A stretch of DNA of 64,000 nucleotides from Streptomyces sp. Tue 6430 (GCA_021568835.1 JAKGSH010000010.1:3348001-3412000); one strand, 5' to 3'; shown: positions 16,055 through 23,573, counted from the stretch's first letter. Made by a program: numbers and translations. Notes: a model not told the origin generated them from the letters alone.

Positions 16055-16101
16055 TGGAGCGGGTGACGAGAATCGAACTCGCGCTCTCAGCTTGGGAAGC
16101 T
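16055..16101. repeat. Attachment site copy (attL candidate), 47 bp
   Basis: TGGAGCGGGTGACGAGAATC through GGGAAGCT is identical over 47 bp to 23228-23274, the 3' half of tRNA-Gly(CCC). This pair delimits about 7.2 kb ending with a truncated tyrosine integrase, the classic product of integration into a tRNA gene. Confidence 0.85.
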
Positions 16102-16170
16102 CGGGTTCTTTATCGCCAATTGATGCACTGACCTGCGGCGGAGCGGTGCCGAAAACTGGGGCACACGCGT

Positions 16171-16230
16171 GGCCAGTCCCCGCTGTTCCCCGTGATTCCC
16201 CGCACGATCTGGCACGTGTATGGCACGCGG
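16171..16230. repeat. Flank repeat copy B
   Basis: CAGTCCCCGCTGTTCCCC and CACGATCTGGCACGTGTATG resemble copies A (14316-14371) and C (18357-18409). The TGGCACG words here also resemble the last codons of the integrase remnant (23150-23175). Confidence 0.5.
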
Positions 16231-16231
16231 C

Positions 16232-16546
16232 TTACCGTGGCTCTGGCGGCCTAGGGACATCCTTGTCGATCAGCCCGTTGACGAACTCGACTGCGAATCG
16301 GTGCGACTCGGTTGATACGTCTGCGGGTTCGTCGGCGTACCAGCGAAAGGTGCTCAGCTCTCGTTCAGCGGAGTTCAGCCAGTGGGCCAGACGATGAAGC
16401 TGCCCTTCGCTCAGCCTGATCGCGGCTTGGTGGACCCACACCTCATCCGGCCCGGCATAGGTCTCCAGAGCCATGACGGCCAGCTCGACCTGGCCCGGCT
16501 CGAAGACGGACTGGCAGAGGTCGCGGGTGTCAGGAGAGATCGGCAT
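16232..16546 (-). CDS. Hypothetical protein, actinobacterial type
   Basis: 104 residues from ATG 16546 (MPISPDTRDLCQSVFEPGQV). Further landmarks are LETYAGPDEVWVHQAAIRLS, EGQLHRLAHWLNSAERELST and VEFVNGLIDKDVPRPPEPR. It is acidic, soluble, without signal or membrane segment. Similar short proteins occur near mobile elements in Streptomyces as far as I recall, but no function is known to me. It is the first gene inside the att-bounded segment and reads towards attL. The frame stays open upstream to 16744, but that part is Pro/Arg-rich and is not preferred. Confidence 0.6.
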   Translation of the reverse strand: MPISPDTRDLCQSVFEPGQVELAVMALETYAGPDEVWVHQAAIRLSEGQLHRLAHWLNSAERELSTFRWYADEPADVSTESHRFAVEFVNGLIDKDVPRPPEPR

Positions 16547-17025
16547 ACACCGAGGATGCGGCGTCAAGGGCGGTAGAACAACGGAGAGTCGTCGCCGGCC
16601 ACCGCCACCCGGACATTGATATGTGACCTCTTCGGCCCGAAGCGAGTTGGGTGGGAGCTGGGCCTTGAGCCGGTGGGCCTCGGGCCTGCTCTGATGGTCC
16701 GCAGACGTTCGTGGACGTCCGCCGTTGTGCGTCTGCGTTGTCACTCAGTTAGACACTCACCCGCTCCACGGCCGATCACCGACAGGTGCGTTGTCAGTGC
16801 TTGCGTCTATGGTCTCAAGCGCGCGGTCGGCTTCCGGGGGTTCCAGCTCTGAAGGGATGGCTTCATCCCCGGCCTGTCTGGGGGCGGCTCGGAGACTCGT
16901 CCGGGACCTAACCGACGGCCGGGCTTCGTCGATGGCCACGAGGTGACCTGCCAGCGCCGGCCGCGCACCCTTCTCGCGGGGGCGGACGCACACTTTCCCA
17001 CTGTGGTGGTGGTCCCGGCGGCCTC
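16547..17025. other. Intergenic stretch inside the integration zone
   Basis: About 480 bp with no gene I can support. One minus-strand stretch (REKGARPALAGHLVAIDEAR) looks protein-like but lacks a start and a family; it may be eroded coding DNA. Confidence 0.35.
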
Positions 17026-17137
17026 GGACGGGGCCGTTCATCTGCGTTCATGGGCGGCCAGTCATAGGAGCGGCTACCGCATTCGGTCTCGCTTGAAAGG
17101 CCGTGAACGGTGCTGAATGAGACGGAAACTGAGACGG
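17026..17137. repeat. 112-bp dispersed repeat, copy 1
   Basis: Begins GGACGGGGCCGTTCATCTGC and ends CTGAATGAGACGGAAACTGA GACGG. Copy 2 (19634-19746) is roughly 80% identical, same orientation, 2.6 kb away. The end contains GAGACGG twice separated by AAACT, and CCGTGAACGG is an internal dyad. Copy 2 lies directly upstream of a gene, copy 1 upstream of none, so it may be a promoter/leader whose gene was lost here. Confidence 0.7.
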
Positions 17138-17171
17138 GCATTACCATCTAGTTGGTACAGGTGTCGTCGGG

Positions 17172-17663
17172 TTACAAGCCGCGGAGCGCCTCGTACAGGT
17201 TGCTGTAAACGCTCCAGCAGATGACGCTGCCGTCGTCGTTCAGGCTGCCCATGTACCAGTCGTCGTCGTTGACGGGTTTCACCAGGCACAGGTCGTGGAA
17301 CCCCAGGACGTACTCGGCGTGGAGCCGCTCGTCTTGTGCCGGCCAGCCCGTCACGACGCGATCGGTGTCGAGTGGTGTGGCCTCCTGGTCGCCGGACACC
17401 TTGCGGATCTCTTCCAGGGGCCAACCTGCTGGTAGCTGCCTGCTTGTCACCCAACGATGATGACAGCCATCGCGCACCGCCGAGTGTGGTGCACGCAGCA
17501 CCTCAACGCACCGCTTTAGGAGTTCGATCCGATCCTGCTCCGGCTGATGCCATCGACTGGTGCGACGGTCGGACGGAGGCGCTGGCGTACGCCTCCGTCC
17601 GGGGTCGTGGATGTCAGCCGGTCCCGCTGCCAGCTCCGGGCGGCGCTCGGGTAGCGGCTTCAT
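17172..17663 (-). CDS. Hypothetical protein
   Basis: Up to 163 residues. The credible part starts around residue 40 (WHQPEQDRIELLKRCVEVLR) and continues APHSAVRDGCHHRWVTSRQL, PLDTDRVVTGWPAQDERLHA and DDDWYMGSLNDDGSVICWSV to the stop. The C-terminal WYMGSL..GSVICWS motif is the kind of all-beta ending seen in small immunity-like proteins, but I do not recognise the family. The true start may be internal; the first 40 residues are Pro/Arg-rich. Soluble, no signal. It lies beside another orphan on the same strand, 48 bp downstream of it. Confidence 0.55.
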   Translation of the reverse strand: MKPLPERRPELAAGPADIHDPGRRRTPAPPSDRRTSRWHQPEQDRIELLKRCVEVLRAPHSAVRDGCHHRWVTSRQLPAGWPLEEIRKVSGDQEATPLDTDRVVTGWPAQDERLHAEYVLGFHDLCLVKPVNDDDWYMGSLNDDGSVICWSVYSNLYEALRGL

Positions 17664-17711
17664 GCCGGGTGTCTCCGCGGAGCCCCAGGAAGTCAGGAAC
17701 CCCTCGTTCGC

Positions 17712-18329
17712 CTATGGATGCGCAAGGTCGTGGGATAGGCCGCAGGCGTCATCACGCAGATGCAGTCTGCGGAGGTCTTGGACCAGAGCGACGGGAAAGG
17801 GATGGAGCATCCACTTGGCCTGATAGCCGGCCTGGCCGTGCTCTGTGAACACGTCCTGAGCGGCGTTCAGCACGGCGTGGGAGAACAGGCAACGTGATTG
17901 TGTCGACCGCCAGATCACCGTGCCGTCGGTGTCCGGTAGGTCGGGGCTGACCGAGACATCGGGGAACTCGTAGATGGTCACGTTGATCACTTCATCCGTG
18001 GCACGGAGGACCCAGCGGAGTTCCTGCGGCTCGGCGTCGAAGAAGAACCGGGTCGTGCGCTGCTGCCCGTACAGCCCGCCGGCGGCTGCCACGAGATCCG
18101 CCAACGCGTCGGTGCAGTAGCTGGCTACGAGCGAAGCTTGATGGGAGTCATGGGCCAGGTGGCACCTCGCCCAACCATGCTCCTGGAGTTCCCACTTCAG
18201 CTGAAGGGCACCCGCTGGCGCCTGAGCGAACGACACAGGGAGCAGGCTATCTGGCAGCGATCGGCCCTCAGCTTGGGAAGATGCGATCATCTGAAGCTCG
18301 ATTCGGCCCTGACCTGGGACAACGTTCAT
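17712..18329 (-). CDS. Hypothetical protein, possibly immunity-like
   Basis: 205 residues from ATG 18329. Landmarks: LQLKWELQEHGWARCHLAHD, DALADLVAAAGGLYGQQRTT, RFFFDAEPQELRWVLRATDE, VINVTIYEFPDVSVSPDLPD and AAQDVFTEHGQAGYQAKWML. The alternating beta pattern with conserved aromatic residues, no signal and an isolated position is reminiscent of immunity proteins of polymorphic toxins, yet no toxin gene is nearby; this is only a resemblance. Its first codons overlap a degraded att-like copy at 18266-18295, so the present N-terminus may have been created by the integration event. Confidence 0.55.
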   Translation of the reverse strand: MNVVPGQGRIELQMIASSQAEGRSLPDSLLPVSFAQAPAGALQLKWELQEHGWARCHLAHDSHQASLVASYCTDALADLVAAAGGLYGQQRTTRFFFDAEPQELRWVLRATDEVINVTIYEFPDVSVSPDLPDTDGTVIWRSTQSRCLFSHAVLNAAQDVFTEHGQAGYQAKWMLHPFPVALVQDLRRLHLRDDACGLSHDLAHP

Positions 18330-18409
18330 GGGGCGATCTCCTCCGGCTGGGCTGCTTCACCGTGACTCCCCGCTGTTCCCCGCTCGATCTGGTGCGCTTG
18401 TGGTGCGCG
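18266..18409. repeat. Third att-like core with flank repeat copy C
   Basis: CCCTCAGCTTGGGAAG followed by ATGCGATCATC parallels 14221-14250 (CCCTCCCAGATTGGGAATTT GCGATCAGG). About 90 bp further right, TCACCGTGACTCCCCGCTGT TCCC at 18357 is identical to copy A. Together they indicate a second boundary of the same type inside the zone. Confidence 0.6.
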
Positions 18410-18515
18410 CACGATGTCCATCGGTAAACGGCCAAGTTGGACTCGGGCCCAGGCCTGACAGTGGTGGTTCCAGGGTGGGTATGCACCCCTGATACGTCTC
18501 AAGGGTGGGGGCAAT

Positions 18516-19082
18516 GTGAGTGGGATCGTTGGACAATTACCGACGCTGTTGGGAGTTGTAGTCGGTGGCCTGATGTCTTATCTCGTTGGGGCGCTCACCG
18601 AGCGAAGCCGTTGGCGCAGGCAGCAGGAGACCCGCTGGGACGGGCATCTCCTCCAGGCGTACAGCGAATACAGCCATTCTGTGAAGGAGTGCGCCACTCG
18701 GTACCAGCGGCTTGCTGCCTACCGCGGTCTCGTTGATCACCCGGCACCCCTGCAGCCGACGGATGCGGAACTGGAGCAGGCAGCCACAGTAGAAGGTCGG
18801 CGAGCGGCCTCAGTTGAGGCCTTGAGTCTCCTAGCCAACGCCGAGACTGCGGTAGCGGTGCAGAGGCTTAACAGATGCGTCTGGCACCTTGAATGGCTTG
18901 CGCGTGGGCAGCTGGCTGGCAACCCGGCCTCTTGGGCAGAGGCCTTTAGTGGCTACCGAGCTGCGCGGGCTGAGTTCCATGATTGCGCTCGGCGGAGCCT
19001 GCAGATATCCGAGCTGGGGACCGTACAGGAGGCTCCGTGGCCCCCGCCTTGGAGGCCGGTTCGAGAACCTTCTGATCCGTAG
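18516..19082 (+). CDS. Small membrane-anchored helical protein, unknown function
   Basis: 188 residues from GTG 18516. Residues 5-25 are a transmembrane helix (PTLLGVVVGGLMSYLVGALT); the rest is charged and helical (ERSRWRRQQETRWDGHLLQA, YSEYSHSVKECATRYQRL), probably coiled coil, in the cytoplasm. This layout (short N-terminal helix plus RWRR..EtRW and a helical body) is common for uncharacterised Streptomyces proteins; 54530-55003 in this window has the same layout. No catalytic motif. It reads away from flank repeat C and is alone on its strand. Confidence 0.65.
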   Translation: MSGIVGQLPTLLGVVVGGLMSYLVGALTERSRWRRQQETRWDGHLLQAYSEYSHSVKECATRYQRLAAYRGLVDHPAPLQPTDAELEQAATVEGRRAASVEALSLLANAETAVAVQRLNRCVWHLEWLARGQLAGNPASWAEAFSGYRAARAEFHDCARRSLQISELGTVQEAPWPPPWRPVREPSDP

Positions 19083-19180
19083 CTCTGCAGAGATCGGTCA
19101 TTGACGGTCATACGGGCTGCAGGAAGGTTCATGGCGGCCGGTGTTGGGTGCTGGCGGTCGCTGGGGTTGCTGTACTTCGT

Positions 19181-19192
19181 TGCTGTACAGCA
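19181..19192. promoter_or_regulatory. Perfect 12-bp palindrome upstream of 19216 gene
   Basis: TGCTGTACAGCA is self-complementary, and TTGCTGTAC occurs as a direct repeat at 19167 and 19180. It lies 24 bp before the start codon and could be an operator. Confidence 0.35.
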
Positions 19193-19215
19193 GGATCCCG
19201 ACCGGGGGTGATGTC

Positions 19216-19581
19216 ATGGAGCTGGAACAGCTCGAACGGCTGCTGGGCGACGGCGACGACACGTCGTCAGCCGCCCTGTCCGCCCTCCGCGCCGGCGCTT
19301 CGTACGTCGTCTGGGACGGAACGCCGTCGGCCAAGTCGCTCGCGACTGTCTACGGGCGCCGACTCCGGCACACCCTCCGAAGGGGTATCGAGACCTCCGG
19401 CCTGGCGCGGGCCGTGCAACGCCTCGACCTGTACGGCCGACCGGTTCGCCTGGGGCAGATCAGGACTGCCGACGGATCTTGGACCTTCATGCTGTTCCTC
19501 GACGAGAACGGCAGCACGCTGGTGGCGTGCACCGGTGTCCGGCAGACCCCGCCAGGCGCGGCACGACCAGACACCTGCTGA
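19216..19581 (+). CDS. Hypothetical protein
   Basis: 121 residues from ATG 19216, with CCGGGGGTG about 10 bases upstream. MELEQLERLLGDGDDTSSAA, LRAGASYVVWDGTPSAKSLA, RLRHTLRRGIETSGLARAVQ and WTFMLFLDENGSTLVACTGV are the landmarks. Mixed alpha/beta, soluble, with no signal peptide and no known family I can name. It precedes dispersed-repeat copy 2 and may form part of the same small orphan set. Confidence 0.6.
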   Translation: MELEQLERLLGDGDDTSSAALSALRAGASYVVWDGTPSAKSLATVYGRRLRHTLRRGIETSGLARAVQRLDLYGRPVRLGQIRTADGSWTFMLFLDENGSTLVACTGVRQTPPGAARPDTC

Positions 19582-19633
19582 AACTGGCACCGCCAACACG
19601 CTTTCCAACTGTGTTGGCGGCCCCGGGGGCATT

Positions 19634-19746
19634 GGACGGGGCCGTTCACCTGCGTTCATCCCCGGTCGGTCGTGGGATCGGCTACCGCCTTCGGTCCCGT
19701 CTGAACGGCCGTGAACGGCGCTGAATGAGACGGAAACTGAGACGGA
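19634..19746. repeat. 112-bp dispersed repeat, copy 2
   Basis: Counterpart of 17026-17137, ending CTGAATGAGACGGAAACTGA GACGG 47 bp before the ATG at 19794. On the minus strand both copies read as VSVSFS-VHG and PRP-PPGPP-like peptides, so a decayed coding origin is also possible. Confidence 0.7.
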
Positions 19747-19793
19747 CAGCGGGGTTGGGCTCGCTAGCATCTTCGCTGTTGGAGGGGGGAGCC

Positions 19794-20123
19794 ATGGCGT
19801 TGGTCCGCAAGGGATCACGACGGATCGTTGTCGACGGCACGGCCTACCGATGGCGGCTGCGAGGCCGGCCGACATACTTCCAGGGCCTGGCCTGGTCGCC
19901 GTGCACGTTCGCGGTCGAGCATGCCGACACCCCAGGGATGACGCTTGTGGTCACCACCAACCAGCCGCATCCGAGCAACTGGATTGGTCGAGAGGCTGAG
20001 CCTGTACTGCCAGCCGGTGTTGCCGCGGCTGTTCGCCTTGCCTTGGGTGAGGGTTGGACTCCGACGGCTCCGGGCCCCGTGTTCCACCTCGACCAGTCCA
20101 TCGACTTCACGCCTTCGCTCTGA
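19794..20123 (+). CDS. Hypothetical protein
   Basis: 109 residues from ATG 19794, with a strong GGAGGGGGGA ribosome site. MALVRKGSRRIVVDGTAYRW, RLRGRPTYFQGLAWSPCTFA, GMTLVVTTNQPHPSNWIGRE and PGPVFHLDQSIDFTPSL suggest a compact beta-rich soluble protein. I recall similar short orphan proteins in Streptomyces accessory regions without a known role. It is 44 bp upstream of the DUF5958-type gene on the same strand, probably co-transcribed from a promoter in or after repeat copy 2. Confidence 0.65.
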   Translation: MALVRKGSRRIVVDGTAYRWRLRGRPTYFQGLAWSPCTFAVEHADTPGMTLVVTTNQPHPSNWIGREAEPVLPAGVAAAVRLALGEGWTPTAPGPVFHLDQSIDFTPSL

Positions 20124-20167
20124 ACAGCCGGGGAGTCGTCGGTGTCTGTACTCAGAGGAGGTGGACG

Positions 20168-20563
20168 GTGTTGTACGTACACGAGGTGGTCCTGAACGAA
20201 CTCGCGCAGGGGCTCAGACCGATGGCCGAGGGTGTCGAGTGGTTCGAGGGCCTCTCGGAGGATGACCGACGCAAGGTCTTGCATGCACTGGTGCTGTTCT
20301 GCGGGCAGGCCCGCGCCTGCGAGGACGATGTGCCGGAGAGCATTGCGCGTTCTGGCATTCGCCCCACTCACACGCCGGCGGTGATGCTCACGAAGTGGCG
20401 CTTCGGGATGGCAGGGCTTCCGGCCTATGAACTCACCAAGTCCTTCCGCCTGCTCGTCGCCCTCTTCAGCATCGCGGACACCCGCAGGCGGATGCTTCAT
20501 TGCGCCGATGGGTGCGGTCACGAGTGGCACAACTTGCCGGATCCACTGAGGGATACAACCTAA
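20168..20563 (+). CDS. DUF5958-type protein
   Basis: 131 residues from GTG 20168 with GAGGAG 8 bases upstream. VLNELAQGLRPMAEGVEWFE, LSEDDRRKVLHALVLFCGQA, GIRPTHTPAVMLTKWRFGMA and RLLVALFSIADTRRRMLHCA match the small DUF5958 family as I remember it; the C-terminal CADGCGHEWHNLP has a CxxxCxxxWH arrangement that might bind metal. Function unknown. Its stop codon TAA coincides with the CTAA target duplication of the IS element inserted right behind it, so the insertion left the reading frame exactly intact. Confidence 0.7.
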   Translation: MLYVHEVVLNELAQGLRPMAEGVEWFEGLSEDDRRKVLHALVLFCGQARACEDDVPESIARSGIRPTHTPAVMLTKWRFGMAGLPAYELTKSFRLLVALFSIADTRRRMLHCADGCGHEWHNLPDPLRDTT

Positions 20564-20659
20564 GAACTCGTAACACGATCTTGCTGGCGTGCCGCGGCTG
20601 GTCGGGGGTGCTGTTGAGTAGGTTGCCGCTGCCGAGGTCATTCACGGGCTACGCCGGAG

Positions 20660-21052
20660 TCATGCTGGGATGAAGCTCGGCCACCAGGGTGGGACGTTGC
20701 CCGGGCACAACGGGGCGGGGTAGGAGTCCGGCATGCCGAGCCATGTGACAAGGAACCAGGTGAACCACAGGGTGAAGATGAGCCCTGCAGTCAGGGCTGT
20801 CCTGCGATGACGTCTTCCGAGGGTGCTGTGCAGGATCACCCACGGACCCGCAGCGGCGATCCATATGAGAGGCGCAAGAAACAGCAAAGTCATGCCGTTG
20901 GCTGCTGCGCCGCTGCCGATGTCACAAGCAGCCCATGCCCTCCCAATCGCAGCAATGGACACCACCGCGGTCAGCCCACCGAAAAGGACACCAAGGCCAG
21001 TTCCTCTGAACCAGCGGCTCGGAGGACTCGACGGCGCTGCTTCCACGATCAT
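20660..21052 (-). CDS. Small polytopic membrane protein carried inside the IS
   Basis: 130 residues from ATG 21052 with GGCGGGGAG directly upstream. Three hydrophobic segments: GLGVLFGGLTAVVSIAAIG, TLLFLAPLIWIAAAGPWVIL and TALTAGLIFTLWFTWFLV, followed by a short tail ending PWWPSFIPA. No family recognised. It lies between the transposase stop (21132) and the left inverted repeat, i.e. inside the mobile unit, on the same strand as the transposase. It may be a passenger or cargo gene, or an older host gene trapped by rearrangement. Confidence 0.65.
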   Translation of the reverse strand: MIVEAAPSSPPSRWFRGTGLGVLFGGLTAVVSIAAIGRAWAACDIGSGAAANGMTLLFLAPLIWIAAAGPWVILHSTLGRRHRRTALTAGLIFTLWFTWFLVTWLGMPDSYPAPLCPGNVPPWWPSFIPA

Positions 21053-21131
21053 CTCCCCGCCTCGCCGTAGGTGCGGAGAGTACCAACGTTCTGAAGTAGC
21101 CCGCTGGGGCCCTGGCCTGCCCTGACACCGG

Positions 21132-21970
21132 TCAGTCGTTTTTGGGCTTCCGAAGCCGTCGCCAGCAGATGAGACTGCAGGCCAGGGAGACGAAGGCGTC
21201 GTGGAGTTCGGTGCGGCGTTCCCAGCGGACGGCGAGGCGTTTGAAGTGGTGGAGCAGGGCGAAAGTCTGCTCGACGACGTAGCGGAGCTTGCCCATGCCC
21301 TGGATGTTCGGTGATCCCTTGCGGGAGATGACGGGCAGGATCCGCCGGCGACGCAACTCGTCGCGGTGAGCGTTGGAGTCGTAGCCCTTGTCGCCGAGCA
21401 GGGCTTCGGGCCTCCGGCGGGGCCGGCCGGGGCGGCCCGCGACGGGCGGGATGCCGTCGACCAGGGCGAGGGTCTGGGTGACGTCGTTGACGTTGGCCGC
21501 AGTCGTGATGACCTTGAGTGGGGTGCCGCGTCCATCGCAGATCAGGTGGTGTTTGCTTCCCGTTTTCCGCCGGTCGACCGGCGACGGACCCGTGTCGGCG
21601 CCCCCTTTTTCGCGCGGATGTGAGAGCCGTCCACGCACGCACGTGACCAGTCGAGTTCGCCGGCCGCGTTCAGCTCCGCGAGCAGGACCCGATGTAACCG
21701 GTCGAAGACTCCTGCTTTCTGCCACCGGTCCAGGCGGCGCCAGCAGGTTTGCCCCGAGCCGAATCCCAGCTCCAGGGGCAGGAGTTGCCAGGCTATGTCG
21801 TTGTAGAGGACGAACAGGACGCCCTGGAGGCAGAGCCGATCCCCCACCGGTCGTGGCCCCGGGGACCGCTCCGGCCACGGCGGCAGCAACGGCTCGATCA
21901 ACGCCCACAACTCATCGTCCACGATCCACGGTCGAGTACCCACACCCCACGAACGGCCGAATCGCCACAC
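21132..21970 (-). CDS. IS5-family transposase, two overlapping frames joined by -1 frameshift
   Basis: Frame 1 starts at 21970 (MWRFGRSWGVGTRPWIVDDE) and contains CLQGVLFVLYNDIAWQLLPL, CWRRLDRWQKAGVFDRLHRV and CVDGSHIRAKKG. Frame 2 continues with GADTGPSPVDRRKTGSKHHL, ALLGDKGYDSNAHRDELRRR and RYVVEQTFALLHHFKRLAVR. DGSH, GDKGYDS and the VVEQTFALL box hold the DDE residues. The switch lies on AAAAAGGGGGCG near 21600, the usual slippery site of this group, so a fused enzyme can be made. It cuts and pastes the element through its inverted repeats. Confidence 0.88.
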
Positions 21971-22047
21971 CGGTTACGCCCCACCAGCACGCTTCAACAA
22001 GATCCTGTTACGAGCTCTAAGGCCACTTGATGGGAAGGGGGCACGGA

Positions 22048-22658
22048 GTGACGAGTCAGCAGCGGTGTCAGGGAGCGCACTTACCTTGTCGGAGTTGCCG
22101 GGGACGGGGCTGGAAGCGTGTCAGCTCGCGTACGTCCCTGGCGCTCGCCACTACTGCCGACCGCGCCACATCTAAGCGGCGCTGCCTCGACTGCGACGGC
22201 AGCGGCAAGGAGCGAGGGCGGATGGCGTACACGATCGACCGCTACCCCTGCGAGGAGTCGCCGCGTCTCGGCGCGATGACCCTGCAGCCGGCCCCGGAGT
22301 CCGTACCCAGGGCCCGGCGATGGTTCCGCAAGTTCATCGCCCCGTACAACCCGGCCTGTTCGGTCGACGACTGCGTGTTGATGATCTCGGAACTGGTCAC
22401 CAACGCCATCCGGTACGGACGGGCGGACGAACCGTGGCTCGTGCGGGTGGAGTGGTTCCGTGAGGAGACCTCGCTTCGGGTCGACGTCCACAACCCCGGC
22501 TTTCCCGCGAGCGTGAGGCGTCGGCGTCCGGACGCCGACGACGCGCACGGGCGCGGCTGCTGCTCGTCGACTCGATCGCCGCATCGTGGCACTCCGGGCC
22601 CAGTCGCTTCGGTGGGACGGTGGTCTCCTTCGTGGTCGCCGATGCCTGGCCGTCGTGA
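22048..22658 (+). pseudogene. Chimeric frame: zinc-ribbon peptide fused to RsbW-like ATPase, frameshifted
   Basis: From GTG 22048 the frame encodes a DnaJ-like double CxxCxGxG (CRSCRGRGWKR, then CLDCDGSGKE), then without a stop MAYTIDRYPCEESPRLGAMT, ELVTNAIRYGRADEPWLVRV and DVHNPGFP. The second part is an anti-sigma-type HATPase with its N box (LVTNAIRYGR). Near 22550 the frame shifts: RGLLLVDSIAASWHSGPSRF and GGTVVSFVVADAWPS continue in the +1 frame and stop at 22658. The normal gene needs one more C at GGCTGCTG. Both the fusion and the shift suggest decay after deletion. Confidence 0.65.
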
Positions 22659-22703
22659 GGAGGGGAACACCTTCCGCGCGTCCGCCTCGCCGAACCGGAA
22701 CGG

Positions 22704-23177
22704 ATGAACGGGCGACGCGTCCAGGGCGACACCACGTCGGAGGCCGGGACCCGGACTGTGATCCTTCCCGCATTCCTCCGCCGGGAGCTCCGCTGGCACC
22801 TGGAGTCGTTCGCGGAGCCGGGGCCCGACGGGCTTCTCTTCGTGGGGGAGAAGGGTGCTCCCTTCCGGCGCAGCACCTTCGGGCGAAGGTGGCGGAAGGC
22901 CCGGGAAGTCGTCGGCATGCCCGAGGGCTTCCGGTTCTACGACCTTCGCCACACGGGGCACACGCTGTCCACCCGGTCCGGTGCCACGCTCAAGGACACG
23001 ATGGTCCGCGCCGGCCAGTCCTCCGAGAAGGCGGCGCTGATCTACCAGCACTCCGACGACGAGCGACAGCAGGAGGTCGCGGCCGGCCTCGACGCCACCG
23101 TACGGAAGGCGCGGGCCGCCGCGGCCGGGAGAGCTCCGGACAAGCCTTCTGGCACGAATCTGGCACGCGGCGAGTGA
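22704..23177 (+). pseudogene. Tyrosine integrase, C-terminal catalytic half only
   Basis: 157 residues. TRTVILPAFLRRELRWHLES, FRRSTFGRRWRKAREVVGMP, FRFYDLRHTGHTLSTRSGAT and SEKAALIYQHSDDERQQEVA hold the HxxR-type box (LRHTGHT) and the nucleophile Tyr (ALIYQH). The N-terminal arm- and core-binding domains and the first catalytic Arg are missing, so it cannot recombine. It reads towards tRNA-Gly and stops 50 bp before the att site, exactly where the integrase of a tRNA-integrating element sits. Confidence 0.85.
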
Positions 23178-23194
23178 TCGCCGAGCACAGCAAA

Positions 23195-23222
23195 AAGGCC
23201 CGGGTCGATGACCTGGGCCTTC
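23195..23222 (-). terminator. Terminator of tRNA-Gly
   Basis: AAGGCCCGGGTC-GAT-GACCTGGGCCTT hairpin followed on the minus strand by TTTTTG, directly behind the tRNA 3' end. Confidence 0.75.
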
Positions 23223-23227
23223 TTCGT

Positions 23228-23274
23228 GGAGCGGGTGACGAGAATCGAACTCGCGCTCTCAGCTTGGGAAGCTG
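23228..23274. repeat. Attachment site copy (attR candidate), 47 bp
   Basis: Identical to 16055-16101. It covers the 3' half of tRNA-Gly from the anticodon stem to the end, so integration restored a functional tRNA. Confidence 0.85.
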
Positions 23275-23301
23275 ATGTTCTACCATTAAACTACACCCGC
23301 G
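23231..23301 (-). tRNA. tRNA-Gly(CCC)
   Basis: Minus strand from 23301: acceptor GCGGGTG pairs with CACCCGC; D arm around GTTTAATGGTAGAAC; anticodon stem TCAGC/GCTGA with loop TTCCCAA, anticodon CCC; T arm GCGAG-TTCGATT-CTCGT; discriminator T, no encoded CCA. 71 bases, cloverleaf complete. It serves as integration target for the eroded elements to its left; the duplicate at 16055 has only the 3' part. Confidence 0.95.
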
Positions 23302-23573
23302 TAAGACGCCGGTCCGGCCGGTGTCTGATCGCGCCGTTACTCTACCTCATCCTTGGCCCCCGGCGCTGAAGCCCTGGGGGCCGAGTGTGTTTCGAGGGGC
23401 GGGATCCGGGTTACCGGGGCGGGAGTTGGGGCGTACGGTAAGAGGGCAGGAGAGGGTCCCGGGGTGGACGGAGTGCCGCCTGGAGGGTCGTCTCGTTCCT
23501 CCCGTAATGTGGCTTTCGTCGTCCGGCGAGCAGCAGCCGGACGCGGCTCTTGGGGAAGGGACTCGACGACTTG

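Larger units (their letters stand above)
20564..22016 (-). mobile_element. IS5-family insertion sequence with passenger gene, 1453 bp
   Basis: Terminal inverted repeats GAACTCGTAACACGATCTTG (20564-20583) and the complement of CAAGATCCTGTTACGAGCT (21998-22016) match at all but two or three positions. Both ends are flanked by CTAA (20560-20563 and 22017-22020), a 4-bp duplication of the YTAR type that IS5 relatives prefer. It holds a two-frame transposase (21132-21970) and, downstream of it on the same strand, a small membrane protein gene. Intact ends and duplication indicate recent insertion. Confidence 0.88.

Noticed and set aside
21132..21970. IS5 transposase frames considered as broken by mutation
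   Set aside because: The shift lies on the AAAAAGGGGG slippery run typical of programmed frameshifting in this family, and both frames are intact.
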